NCBI RefSeq assembly: GCF_003171515.1
Contig: NC_089392.1
Span: 1 to 64,000 of the forward strand
DNA length: 64,000 nt
Direction of reading: 5' to 3'
From: Pyrenophora tritici-repentis
Taxonomy: Eukaryota; Ascomycota; Dothideomycetes; Pleosporales; Pleosporaceae
Under the pieces are notes generated by a model that was given only the letters and a program-made list of their open reading frames with translations, searched no databases and had not been told where the DNA came from. Below are positions 10,591 through 21,500 of this stretch, one piece after another; within the stretch, counting starts at the first letter, position 1, and each line of letters starts with the position of its first letter. The position numbers were made by a program, and so were the translations under genes.

Positions 10591-13435
10591 CTACGCTCTG
10601 CTAGGTATATTGAAGCTGTAAGAAGCAGCTATCCTGATGACCCTAGAGGTCGTAGACGAGGATGGAGATGGGCTGTACTTACCGGAATCGCTAGGTTGCT
10701 CCCACGCTGTGAGGTTGTACAACTGCTCAAGGTCGTGATCTGAGAGTTGGCTTGTAGCTGACGTCGGCAGCTTTATGCCAGCGGCATTCCAAGCCCGTAC
10801 ACATTGAAGCGCGGCGAGTAGTTGTGACCCAATCTTGCGCCGTCGCGGAGCAAGTAGATCTCCTAGTTCACTAAACATGCGCTCGCACTCGCAACTGCTC
10901 GCTGGAATACTCAACACGTCAATCGCAAAGCGTGAGAGGTCGGGATACTTAGACTGAAGCTGTACCCAGTACTTGATAGGGTTGCCGTCAACGTTAGGGC
11001 TGTTGTGCTGCTTACTCGTCCACTTTGGCTCCAATTTGCGCCACCTGTCGTACTCATCTGTGAGCTCATCATCGTCCTCGCTATCGCTTATGATGTACGA
11101 GATAGCCTCGTCAATAGCGCCGTTATCACGCTCTTTTGAGGGCTTTGTTGGAGGAGTAGAGGTCGTATACTCTGCCCAAAGAGCACGAAAGTCAGCCATA
11201 CAGGCGACGAGCCACTCAGGCTTATCACGCCACGCCTTCTCGCAATAGCGTCGATAGTACGGGTGAAGAGCGCAGGCCGCAAAGTACGCGGGTGAGTCGT
11301 CGAGTTTACTGTAGTAGTCGTTGAGCTTCTCCCACGCTGCGCGAAAGTTGATAGAGATGTGATCTTCAGGCGCCTCGCGCTGCTCAAAATCAACCCTCTC
11401 GTACTGCCGGAGACGCTGCTCAAAGCGCCCCATAAGGAACTCAAACACTGGTATAACCTCGTATATCGCACCGAAACGGCCACATTTGCCTCTGCCTTCA
11501 AGGCGCTTTGTAGCATCTTTCAGCGGCTTCAGCACCTCAATATACTCAGTTATAACAGCCCAATCAGCAGCTGTGAGGCCCTTAGATCTCATCCAAGCAG
11601 GCGCCTGGGGCTTCTTGTTGTTCTTCGTTCGGGCGTGTGAGTCGGCAACGCGCTGCTGTTCCACGTAGAAACAAACGTAGGAGTTGAACGCGGGTTGTAG
11701 TAATACAGCTCTCTCAAACGCTGAACAAAAGGAGTTCCAGCGCGTAACGCAAGGCTTTACAGGCTCGAGTATTTGGAATTTAGCGTCGTCGTCGGCCGGT
11801 AAGTCCTGCCTCGCGAGGCGCTGAAAGTTCGCGAACATGTCGTACTGTTGTGGCGTTTTGATGTAGCTAATAACGTCTATAAGCGTGCCTAATGGGCCCT
11901 GCTTACGCCACTCGTTGAGGTATTTCTCTTCCTCCTGTACAGCGTTAGAAAGCTTCATTGAAAAGAACAGGTAGACTTACAGCCAAGTTCTCGTCGTTGT
12001 TAAAGGCGTCCTTGTTTGAGCCAAATATAATCGACTGGCCAACTAAGTTGATTGTATGAGCGCTACAACGTAGCCGGCGATGCTTAGACTTAAAGCCAAA
12101 CTTCGCTCCAAGGGTCGCGATAGCAGTGTCGTTATTGAACGCGTTGTCGAGCATAAAGTAGCCAACGTTCTGCGCAGTTATATTAAACTTCTGCAGAGTT
12201 TCAGCGACACAATCAGCTATCCTGTCGCCAGTATGGGCACCTGAGAGCTGCGGCAGGTCAATAGCAACGTCCCTAAGGTCGCCCTCAGCCGTGGCAAAGT
12301 GAGCGACAATACCGAAGAAGCCACGCTTGCCACCTTTAACGGTCCACCCATCAAAGCTTATATGTATCTTGCTCGCCGCGCAACGCAGCTCATCGACGAC
12401 CTGAGGCTGCATGAAGTTGTACAGCCTCATCACAAACTGCGCAACGCTTGTGCGACTACTCCAGAGCGCCTGCTCAGCTTCAGGATTCGCGAAATGTATC
12501 ATCCTGCGGAAAGCTGGATCTTCGAACTGGCAGAGGCGAGGTTGTTGTCAACAAGCCAGCTAACAGCTGCTATTCGAAAGGACTGTACGTCGAAGTTTCC
12601 TATCTCGTTCGCAACCCTTTGGCTAACGCCGAAGCCGCCCTTCAGCATCATTTCTAGCGATTTCTGGCCTCCAAGAAGCTGCTGAGGCGGTTGCTCGCCA
12701 GCGTTTGTTATTCCATGATCCCTATTTAGGTGCCTCGCAGCAGTACTAGTTGCCTCCGTCGTCTCCGCAAAGCCAGCAGTCGCTGCTTTACGCTTGTGAC
12801 AGATGTGGCACAGCCAGAATATCCTGTTGGTATTACTGCGGAGAGTAAGCCGATAACCGTAGTTGTATACCCAGCTTTTCTTCTGCTTCTGTGTCCGAAG
12901 AGGCTTCATATACCGTGGCAGGCGACCAGACTCCGCAACAATCAATCGGATCGGCATGATTGATTCCTATCTAGGTTAAAGGCTGCCTAATGAAGTAATT
13001 CTTTAACCTATATAGGAATCAATCATGTCAATCGATTGATTGTTGCGGAGTCTGCAGGCGACTCCAGTTAATGCCATCAAAGTTATCGGCCATACGCGGG
13101 TCGAAGTCAGGCTCTGGCTCGCCTTCATCTACCGCTTCAGACGCCGCTGCAGCTACCTCAGAGGCTTCAACAGGCGCGACAATCGCATCTTCGGGTATAG
13201 AGTCGCGCAACTGCATCTCGAAATCAACGCCTTGGCTCGCGGCCAGTATAGCTCGACGCGGCGACGTTGGCGGAGTCTCGCGCTGTGTATCCTCGTCGAT
13301 AACGAAAGGGTGAGATGGCTGCGAAGCTTCGATAGTTATAGGCTGTGATTTACTGCCTTTCTGGCGTTTTGAGCGACCAGCGGCGGCAACAGGAGCGGCA
13401 GCAGGGCGTTTACGAGGATGCCTAGGGTCTGGCAT
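10591..13435 (-). pseudogene. hAT-2 transposase, frameshifted and MITE-disrupted
   Basis: The gene runs from ATG 13435 to the stop at 10591, with the 46-bp intron at 11935-11980 also seen in copy 2. The 128-bp MITE at 12927-13054 interrupts the N-terminal part. A missing G near 12536 shifts the frame relative to copy 2, just after the BED-finger region. The DDE-type core and C-terminal dimerisation region are otherwise conserved. This copy is inactive by two independent lesions. Confidence 0.9.
12927..13054 (+). mobile_element. MITE-A copy 1 (128 bp)
   Basis: Termini are CAGACTCCGCAACAATCAAT and inverse, with target duplication CAGGCGAC on both sides. The empty site is visible in hAT-2 copy 2 at about 50175. 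The inside is a large hairpin around GGTTAAAG and CTTTAACC with no coding capacity. Confidence 0.95.
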
Positions 13436-13784
13436 AATAGCAACGGGTAGCACTAGGAATAGAACATGTAGAGAATTGTGTTAATCATTGTGCTACGGGA
13501 ACTAAGATCTATATCTCCGCCGGCTAACGTTGTGGGCGCTATGCCCTGTACGTACTAGCCTTTAAGTGAGAGAAGATGGGATGGAACCTAGGTTATACCA
13601 AAATCTACGACTTCACGTTCTACGATATAGCCAGGATCAAGCCTATCAAGCTCACCAATCAAGCCTGCTTGATGGGCTTGATTTGCTTGTACTTTTGAGC
13701 AGTCTGGGCTTGATTTGGCTTGATTGTATTCACTCAATCAAATCAATCAAGCCCATCAAGCAGGCTTGATTGTTGGCATCTCTG

Positions 13785-14025
13785 ATCCCTCGCGCGTATA
13801 CCAGTCCCGCCACGTGCGACGTATGGCCCGCCTGCTCGTCGGCAATCGAATCTCCTGCCTGCTCCTCAGCCCACTCCTTGTTCTCCTCGCCCTCATCTGC
13901 CTGGAACGCTGTCGATCCACGCAAAAACCGCCGGCTGATGCCAATCGCCATCTCCCGGTACCCGGCAAACGTCCACTCCTGGCCCATCGCGATCCGGCTC
14001 TCGCGCTTCAACGCCTCCCGCAGCC
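13785..14025 (+). repeat. 241-bp direct duplication, right copy (beside hAT-2)
   Basis: This is the partner of 9728-9968, starting ATCCCTCG directly after the hAT-2 right terminus and ending CCGCAGCC, the 8 bases that precede the left terminus. It encodes the box II and box III part of the TLH recombinase-like domain. Confidence 0.9.
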
Positions 14026-14730
14026 GATCGGTCGTCCACTTGCGGCCGCTGGGGTCTGCTGGCCACATATGCGACGAAACTGCCTCCTTCTCCCACACCA
14101 ACGCCTCGAGCCGCTGCTGGAACGGCAACACCAGCCACATATACCACACTACCAGCTCGCCCACCTCGCGCGGCAAATATCGATGGATAATCTTGACGTC
14201 GCCGCTGACTTTGTATCCCTTGTGGTACCGTGTCACAAACACCACCATGCCGTCCTCGATGAATATATTGCGATGCCCCCCTTGCACTGTGTTGCTATGC
14301 CGTACGCTCAGTAGCTCTGGCCCTCGCGCTGGCTGCCCACCCGTTATATGCATTAACACCGCCAGCTTCTCGCGAAATTCTACCACCCGGTCCATGTATC
14401 GCTCTATTGCCTGTCGGTCTACCCCTGACTGCGTCCCGGGCTTCATGAACCGACTCCGGATGCTGGCGCTCTCGCCTACCCGCTCAAATAACCACCTCTC
14501 GCCGTTGACGGGCATGTTTGTGCGATGATCCTTCAAAAAGTTCCATCCTGGCCGCTCGTCGGTTGGGTTGTCACGTATGCTCTCCCATGGCACTGCCGGC
14601 ACCGGCGCTGCCTTGCTGCTAAACATTAACTCCTCTGTTAATAATCGCCGGCTCTCGCTAGCCAGCCCATGTACCATGCCGCGGAACTGCGCCATGCTAA
14701 AATGCAGCTCTTTGTACAGCAGCTCGTCGC
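13785..14730 (-). pseudogene. TLH middle part: tyrosine-recombinase-like domain
   Basis: After the MITE the same reading continues to the edge of hAT-2. It contains TGGQPARGPELLSVR, which fits box I of tyrosine recombinases (RxxEL; Arg codon near 14326). YHKGYK gives a candidate catalytic Lys near 14221, FAGYREMAIGISRRF a candidate box II Arg, and AGHTSHVAGLVYARG a box III His with Tyr exactly nine residues later, as in XerD and lambda integrase. The residue three before the box II Arg is Ala, not His. The assignment is my own pattern match and was not tested by a profile search. The part after 14285 is also present in the second TLH copy, which lacks the box I Arg. Confidence 0.6.
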
Positions 14731-14858
14731 CAGACTCCGCAACAATCAATCGATCGACATGATTGATTCCTATATAGGTTAAAGAGTTACTTTATTAGGC
14801 AGCCTTTAACCTAGATAGGAATCAATCATGCCGATCCGATTGATTGTTGCGGAGTCTG
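14731..14858 (+). mobile_element. MITE-A copy 2 (128 bp)
   Basis: Target duplication CTCGTCGC is perfect on both sides. It lies in the TLH pseudogene between the zinc-finger part and the recombinase-like part and adds an in-frame interruption. Confidence 0.95.
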
Positions 14859-16541
14859 CTCGTCGCCGTTCGTCCACTCTACATGCCCGCGGGTTGTAGT
14901 GTTGTAATGGATCTTCAATCCATACGTCCGCAAATCCAACATCCACTGCATGGGGCTATGGCTGCCGCGCACCATGAACCGGTCCATCATCTTCTGCACT
15001 AACTGCAAACACCCCTTGGGACGCCGTCGCTGGCTTGGCCCGCTCTCGTACGCGCTGTCATCTAAGTCGTCGTCTGTCTCATCGCCGCTATCCTCCTCGG
15101 GCCCTGACATTTCTAGTCCCTTCTGCACGACCATAAACCGAGCGATCTTGATCACCGCCGATAATATCGGCGGGTACTGCTCCGGCCCCTTCCATCCGTC
15201 CTCCTTGACGCCCAGCACCGCCAACGCGCACACCAGCGGGCTGTCATACTCTCTACGGGTGATGCGGTGGTTAAGTAATGCAATGCAAAACTCCAAACAC
15301 GCTTTCTGTATCTTAGACAACTTCTTAGGCTCGGGGCCTTCTCCCTGACCTGGCTCTTCCTCAGCTACCTCTATCGCCTCGTCTATGTCGTCCATCATCT
15401 CCTCGTCCAGCTCTTCTCTCTCTTCGTCCATATCCTCGGCTTCATCTTCTTCGTCTCCCTCTATGCTCCGCTTTGCCTGTTCGATTAACACCTCCCATGC
15501 CTCTCGCTGCCGGCGCGTAAACCGATACTTGGGGCTCTTCCACCCGTGCTCTTTCTGTGTGCGTGCAAAAAACATTAACATCTGCTGCCACGGTCGTGTG
15601 TGCTTGACAATGGCGTTCTTGTCCATATACGGCTGTAACGGCTGGAACCGGGTTTGGTGCATCTCTGTGCGAATTGCCTCCAACCGTATAAACACGCCAA
15701 TCCGGTCAATAATGGATGCCTGGCTGAACCGCGCCAATCCATCCATGGCTGCCCAAATCGCTGCTTCCACCGGCTCGGCCTGCTGCTCCTGCCTGGCATC
15801 TGGCTCTGCCACGGGCTCCTCGATGCACGCTAACAAATCCGGCCTCTCCATGCCCACTAGGTACGGCAACCACTGCGTCCGCTCCAGCCATGGGTTCACC
15901 TCGTCGCGCTCGCCCTCCTGGATCGTCGTCTGCGCCCGCTTCTCGATGTCTGCCCACGCCTTGGCCATCTGCTCGCCCACTCGCGCCCATGCTGCTGCCC
16001 CGTCTACGGGCACGATTTCGGGGCCTTCTCCATCCTGGCTGGGTGCCTGGACCTCAAAGTACTGCGATCCATGCCGGCTGCTGAATAATCGCTGGCAATG
16101 GACCAGCCGGTACCCCTTATCCATATGTGCCTGCACGCTCTTCTGCCTGGTTCGACTTGGCCGCCCTCGCTTCTTCCCTGCTGACCATCCTTGATGGTCC
16201 TTACGCCAATGCTTTCGTATAGCCTCCTTACTTCTTGCTACATAATAGCAGCAGCTGGAGTCAAATTGGCATAACATCCCGTCTGTATACACTGGCAATT
16301 GCCGCACAGGCTTTGGAGCACCAGTCGGCACCTCGAGCTCACTAGGGTACTGGACTAACCCAGCCCAGCTGCGAACCTGCTGTCCAACTGCCTCAGCCTC
16401 CTTGTAACTAACCTTATGCTGCTTCTGTAGATGGCCCTCAATCTGATCTGGCCATACTGCATATCTGCACTCTCTGCATGCCGCTACGCTGTGCTCAGGC
16501 ACATGCTCGAAATACTGGCACTCGATGCTAGGTTTAGACAT
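14859..16541 (-). pseudogene. TLH N-terminal part with OrsD-type zinc fingers
   Basis: 561 codons are open from ATG 16541 up to the MITE duplication at 14859. Near the N-terminus CRECRYAVW, followed by HLQKQHK, is one C2H2-like finger. Around residues 85-120 CQFDSSCCYY, followed by HWRKDH, is a second, preceded by LPVYTDG. This arrangement is typical of the OrsD family (PF12013), which is known from fungal RecQ-like subtelomeric proteins. An acidic stretch (DEEDEAEDMDEEREELDEE) lies around 15385-15470. Its likely role is nucleic-acid or protein contact for the downstream helicase. The rest of this part, about 400 residues, I do not recognise. Confidence 0.75.
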
Positions 16542-17091
16542 GTTGAAATATCGACGCCTACCTGTTCTACTCGGCTTCTTATATACACGCGCTGTTGATC
16601 GCTCTCTCGGTGCTTACTCCGGCGGCGCGCGCGCGGCGGGGTGCCGAGCCTCGCGACCTCCTGACCCCCCAGACGCGTAACCCTAACCAAGAACACCAAA
16701 CCCTAAGCTCCTGAACCACATAGTCTGCTGCGCTGTAAATTCGTCAGATTGTGCGTCTACGTATGCTGAGTTATATGTCTAAATTTGGAGTAATTTCGAC
16801 TATAGACTAAAAATGGGATGTACTCCTGAAGTTTAATGGGATAAACCCCTGGTTCTAGTATATACCCGCCATACGCGTACTTCTCAGCACTAACAAAAAA
16901 ATGGTATATTATAACGTACCATTGAGCGCCCTGGGTTAGAAATAGATTCCGACTACTCCCAAGCCGTGCAGCCGCGTGGTTGTGGAGATACAAGGAGTCT
17001 AGTACCCCAAACGCGACGCGTCCGAACTTTCAGAAGCAAACGCACAGACCAAGCCAAGAAACAACAACAACAAGACAACAGAGAGGCTAAA
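16542..17091. other. Region between TLH start and LINE-1 ORF1
   Basis: It holds the upstream region of TLH (GC-rich with a CGCGCGCG run at 16626-16635), telomere-like motifs at 16678-16708, and the 5' untranslated part of LINE-1. A small inverted repeat (AATGGTA / TACCATT) is seen around 16900-16924. I cannot place the exact LINE 5' end and see no gene. Confidence 0.5.
16678..16708 (+). repeat. Interstitial telomere-like motifs
   Basis: TAACCCTAACC at 16678-16688 and AAACCCTAAGC at 16698-16708 lie about 140 bp upstream of the TLH start codon. They have the same orientation as the motifs at the left edge. They could be a chance match, but two occurrences within 31 bp in a subtelomere are suggestive. 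Confidence 0.4.
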
Positions 17092-18543
17092 ATGGCCCCA
17101 GATAGCGACACTATCGTAGTCCAGCTACCAGAAGACCTCCGGACCTCAAGCACACTGGACGACGAAATGGAGACCGACGAAAGGCACCAAGACAACCCAA
17201 CAACACCCATCGAGCAGACCACCCAAGAAACACCAAGGTTAATTATTCAGCCACCACTAAATAAAAGACCAGCGGCATTCTCCCCAGAGATAACTACAAG
17301 AGAGAGAAACCCATTCCAGAACAGCCAAGAAAAGAAACCAAGAGCAAAGGACTCAACCCAAGCAATCTTCTGGGCAAGGGACCTAATTCTACAAGCATCT
17401 ACTATGGCCGAATCCCATCTATCCCAAAACAAACTACTACAACTACTGGACGTCTTTAGAGACTTTACGGAACTAGGCAGGGTTACGCAGCAAATGACTG
17501 AGAAGTTTACAGCACAGCTTGCGTACCAGACTGCAACGCTTACAAGCGCCTCCCAACAAGCTACAAAGACACTAAAGAAAGCTGTTAATGCCGCAACTGG
17601 ACCACAAAACCCAAACAACCAAGAAAAACCAAACAACCAGAACACCCAGAACATCCAAAACACCCAAAACACCCAAAACACCCAACAAAACAAGACATCA
17701 TACGCTAGCGTAGCCGCCCAGAACAACGGAAACACATGGACTACAGTGTCTACAAAAAAGAAGACAAACAAAAAGCCAGCAAGCTACTACCAAGCAGTCC
17801 TTACGCTTACCCAGCCTACGTCTCACACACCACTCCAGATTAGAGACCTAATCAACGAAGAGTTCACAAAGGGCGGCATCAAAGACCCAGTAGTGAAGGA
17901 AGTAACAACAAGTAGAAAGAACAATATTATTCTAACAACCACTCCAACCTACTCAGGAGAATACCTAGTCCAACACAAGCATATATGGCATCAAAAGTTT
18001 GAGCTAAAGAATGTACAACTACTAGAATCATGGACGAAAGTAGTAGTACATAATGTGCCAACAGAATGGGAGGGAGCAGAGACACTAGAGATACTCCACA
18101 CAGAAATCCCAGCATACAACAACGGACTACAAATTACTGGCAACCCATACTGGATATCAAGAGAATGGCAAAACAAGAAGAACAGCTCTATTGTAATAGC
18201 ATTCAAAACAGCCGAAGACGCAGCCAGACTTGGTGGTAGAATTACAATCCTTGGACAAACTCTCTTCACCGAAAAGTTTAAGCCTATAGCAGCATCTACC
18301 CAATGCCTAAACTGCCAACAATTTGGCCACCCAGCCACTAGATGCCGAAACCAACCAGCATGCAATTTGTGCGGAGAAGAACATGCAACTACAACACACA
18401 AATGCTCGGTGTGTAATACAAAAGGAAAACCCTGCAACCATACACTCCCCCACTGTAGTAACTGCAAAGAGCCCCACTTTGCAAACAGCAAAGAGTGCGA
18501 ACTCTACCAAGCAGTAACAAAGAGCATCCCCGCAGGATTTTAA
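17092..18543 (+). CDS. LINE-1 ORF1, gag-like nucleic-acid-binding protein
   Basis: The start is taken at ATG 17092, the first ATG in the frame (the frame is open from 16966); this gives 483 residues. The N-terminal part is Gln/Asn/Thr-rich, with an NTQ repeat encoded near 17640-17695. The C-terminal part has CCHC-type knuckles (CLNCQQFGHPATRC, then CNLCGEEHATTTHKC) and a further Cys cluster, as in Tad-type ORF1 proteins that coat the element RNA. The stop TAA at 18541-18543 overlaps the ATG of ORF2 as TAATG. The frame is intact. Confidence 0.85.
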   Translation: MAPDSDTIVVQLPEDLRTSSTLDDEMETDERHQDNPTTPIEQTTQETPRLIIQPPLNKRPAAFSPEITTRERNPFQNSQEKKPRAKDSTQAIFWARDLILQASTMAESHLSQNKLLQLLDVFRDFTELGRVTQQMTEKFTAQLAYQTATLTSASQQATKTLKKAVNAATGPQNPNNQEKPNNQNTQNIQNTQNTQNTQQNKTSYASVAAQNNGNTWTTVSTKKKTNKKPASYYQAVLTLTQPTSHTPLQIRDLINEEFTKGGIKDPVVKEVTTSRKNNIILTTTPTYSGEYLVQHKHIWHQKFELKNVQLLESWTKVVVHNVPTEWEGAETLEILHTEIPAYNNGLQITGNPYWISREWQNKKNSSIVIAFKTAEDAARLGGRITILGQTLFTEKFKPIAASTQCLNCQQFGHPATRCRNQPACNLCGEEHATTTHKCSVCNTKGKPCNHTLPHCSNCKEPHFANSKECELYQAVTKSIPAGF

Positions 18544-21500
18544 TGTTGAACAACATTAGGATCCTCCAAGTCAATCTCAACAAGAGCATTACAGCGACTG
18601 AGTCTACACTGCAACTTGCAGTTGAACTTAAAGCTGATATAATTGCAATTCAAGAGCCATGGCTAACTACCAACGACAACTACGCAACAGCAAGATCCAT
18701 AAATCACACTGCGTTTATCCAGATCTTACCAGTAACAAACCTACCCGTCCGCCCTAGGGTTCTATTTTATATATCTAGAACACTAGAAGCAGAGACATTC
18801 ACCCAAAACGACTTCAAAATAGACCCAGACGCAATGGCTATTACAATAAAAGGTTCTAATTTCCAATTTAACCTATTTAACGTATACAACCAAACAAACG
18901 CCGAAGGGGAAAAAACACTGCCCAGAGCTATACTTAACACTAAGCTTCCGCCAAGTTCTATTTTAGTACTAGATAGCAACGAGCACCATCCATTGTGGGA
19001 CCCGCTATGCCCAACGACGAGCCAAGGAGCACAGCCATTTATTGACTGGATTGAAGAACAAGATCTAGAGCTCCTAAACACACCAGGAGTAGGCACATTC
19101 TTCAGACCACACCTATCTAGAGAAACAGTCCTAGACCTCTCACTTGTCACTCCAGACTTGGCTAGCAAAGCTACGGACTGGCAGACTATACCTGAAACTG
19201 GATCAGATCACTACGGCCTCCTATTCTCCATCCAAACAAACGCAGACCTTGTAGAAAACCCGACAAACCAACCCAGATTTAATACTGCAAAGGCTAACTG
19301 GGACACCTTCAACAAAGAACTAGAAACGGCAATCCAAAACAGTCAAACCTTGCAAGATATGGACCAGATCAGTGATCCAAGAAAGGCAGACTTAATGGAC
19401 CTCCTCCTCGGCAACAATACAGAGCTAGAGCAACAGCTAGAAGAGATTGGTAAAGCAATAACTCAAGCAATCCAAACTGCAGCAAACAAAGCTATCCCTA
19501 TCACTAGACTTGGTCCAAAACCAAAAGCTTGGTGGAACAAAGAGCTGACAAAGCTACGACAAGACACTTCCCACTATAGAAGGATTTTTAAAGAAAAGCT
19601 CGAAACTACTGCGATACACGACGCCTACCTAGAGAAAAGAGACTTCCTACGTGCACGAAACACCTACAACAAGGCAATCAAAGACGCTAAAAGGAAACAC
19701 TGGAATGAATTCCTAGAGAAGGAAGACCCGCAGTCAATCTACAAAGCCATGGCATATACAAAGGATAACAAAGTCGAAAGAATTCCACCTATACAAGGAG
19801 AAACATCATTCGACAAGAAATGCCAAGCGTTCCGCAACACGCTATTCCCACCACCGCCCATAACCGAAGCGCCCACATTCACCAACTACCAGGAAAAGAG
19901 ATGGGATTGGCCAGCACTATCCACGACTGAACTAGAACGAGCATGCTCAAGTCAAGTCAAAAGTAGCACCCCAGGACCAGATGCAATAACACAAGACATA
20001 ATCACAGCCGCGTACAAAGCTCAACCGCAAACAATGTTTAGAGCTTTCTCACTCCTATTCAACTATGGATACCACCCAAAATGCTGGAAACAAAGCTACA
20101 GGAGCTGTTCTTAAAAAGGCATCAAAACCAGACTATTCAATCCCAAAAGCCTACAGAGTTATCACTCTATTAAGCTGTTTAGGAAAGATTAACGAGAGGA
20201 TCACCGCAAGTAGGCTGAGCAATCTAGCAGAAATCACAGAGCTACTACACCCAACCCAAATTGGGGGTAGACTCAAGAAATCTGCAATAGATGCAGCTAT
20301 GCTACTCATCGACCAAATTCAGCACCAGAAACAGAAAGGCCAAATAACATCAACTATCTTCCTAGACGTAAAGGGAGCATTTGACCACGTCTCACACAAT
20401 CAATTCCTGCGAACGCTTAAGAAGCTAGGCCTTCCAATTAGTCTTATCGCTTGGACAAAATCCTTCTTCTCAAACAGATCGCTAAGACTCTCCTTCGACA
20501 ATAAGACACAAGAATTCTCCGAGATAATAGCTGGGATACCTCAAGGCAGCCCAGTGTCTCCAATCTTCTTTCTTATCTACACCAGAGACCTCTTCCCAGG
20601 ACTACAAAGCTTCAACCTATCCTATATTGACGACCTATCTCTATCGACATCCTCAACATCGCTAAAGAAAAATGTCAAAATACTAGAACAGCAAGTCCGC
20701 CTACTATCTCACCGAGGGAAAAACTTAGCGATTATGTTCGATATAGCTAAGACAGAGCTCATCCACTTTACCGCCAAGAAAGAGAGAAAAGAGAGAAGCC
20801 TACAGCTTCCAGACAACACCATTGTAGAACCGAAAGACACAATCAAATGGCTAGGTATCCACATAGACAATAGACTGTCCTTCAAGGAACATATTGCTAC
20901 ACGCGTAAGCCAAGCAAGGAAAGCATTCTATAGACTAGGGAGACTAGCCAACATCGAAAGAGGACTCTCCCCAAAAGCAGTACGACAACTATACCTAGCA
21001 TGCGTCACAAGCGTTGCAGACTACGGATCACAAATATACTGGAAGAACCAAAGCTACGCCACTAGCCTCCTACAATCACTGCACAACCTGGCGTGTAGAA
21101 AGATAATTGGAGTGTTTAGAACGTCACCATCCCTACCAACAAGCATTGAATCCGGACTTACGTCACCTGCAATTAGACTCAACACCAACAACCGAAAGTA
21201 TGCGTCTAGAGCACACCAGCTATCCAGCAACCACCCAATCCAGAAAGCAATTACAAGGATCACAAATACAGACAAAGCTAGCTACAAAAAGCCAAACCAG
21301 CATAGACAACTATACACTATTGTTAAGTCAATCCCAGAGAGAGACAACAATAGCGTAGAAAAGATAATCCCATATAGGTTCAGACCATGGGAAAGTCTTA
21401 ACTACAAGGTTACTGTATCAAAAAAGAGCAAAGAGGAAGAGGCAATTGCACACACGGATTATATCCTATCAAGGAGCGGAGATAACTTCACCGCAATCTA

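Larger units (their letters stand above)
9969..13784 (-). mobile_element. hAT-2 DNA transposon, copy 1 (3,816 bp)
   Basis: Ends are CAGAGATGCCAACAATCAA and its inverse. The flanking 8-mers (CCGCAGCC and ATCCCTCG) do not match. Instead 241 bp of TLH are repeated on either side. The inside is almost identical to copy 2 (47221-50957), apart from a 128-bp MITE here and a 56-bp subterminal duplication there. Short GGCTTGATT words are repeated in both subterminal regions. Confidence 0.9.
4854..16541 (-). pseudogene. Telomere-linked RecQ-like helicase (TLH), multiply disrupted copy
   Basis: This is one gene on the minus strand, starting with ATG at 16541 and ending with the stop at 4854-4856. It is broken into 14859-16541, 13785-14730, 7873-9968 and 4854-5146 by a MITE, hAT-2 and hAT-1. 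The order of domains is OrsD-like zinc fingers, a tyrosine-recombinase-like region, an SF2 helicase core with DECH box, a Glu/Met repeat and a Cys-rich C-terminus; about 1,560 residues can be estimated from the two copies together. Comparison with 51922-54505 shows two further small frameshifts, near 9488 (one base missing in the linker before the helicase core) and near 8436 (two bases missing after the helicase core). RecQ-like helicases of this type sit next to telomeres in many ascomycetes. This copy cannot make a whole protein. Confidence 0.85.

Noticed and set aside
13785..14730. TLH recombinase-like region as a Starship captain (DUF3435)
   Set aside because: The catalytic pattern fits tyrosine recombinases in general, but the protein context (OrsD fingers, RecQ helicase) and length are unlike DUF3435 captains, and no cargo-bearing boundaries are visible.
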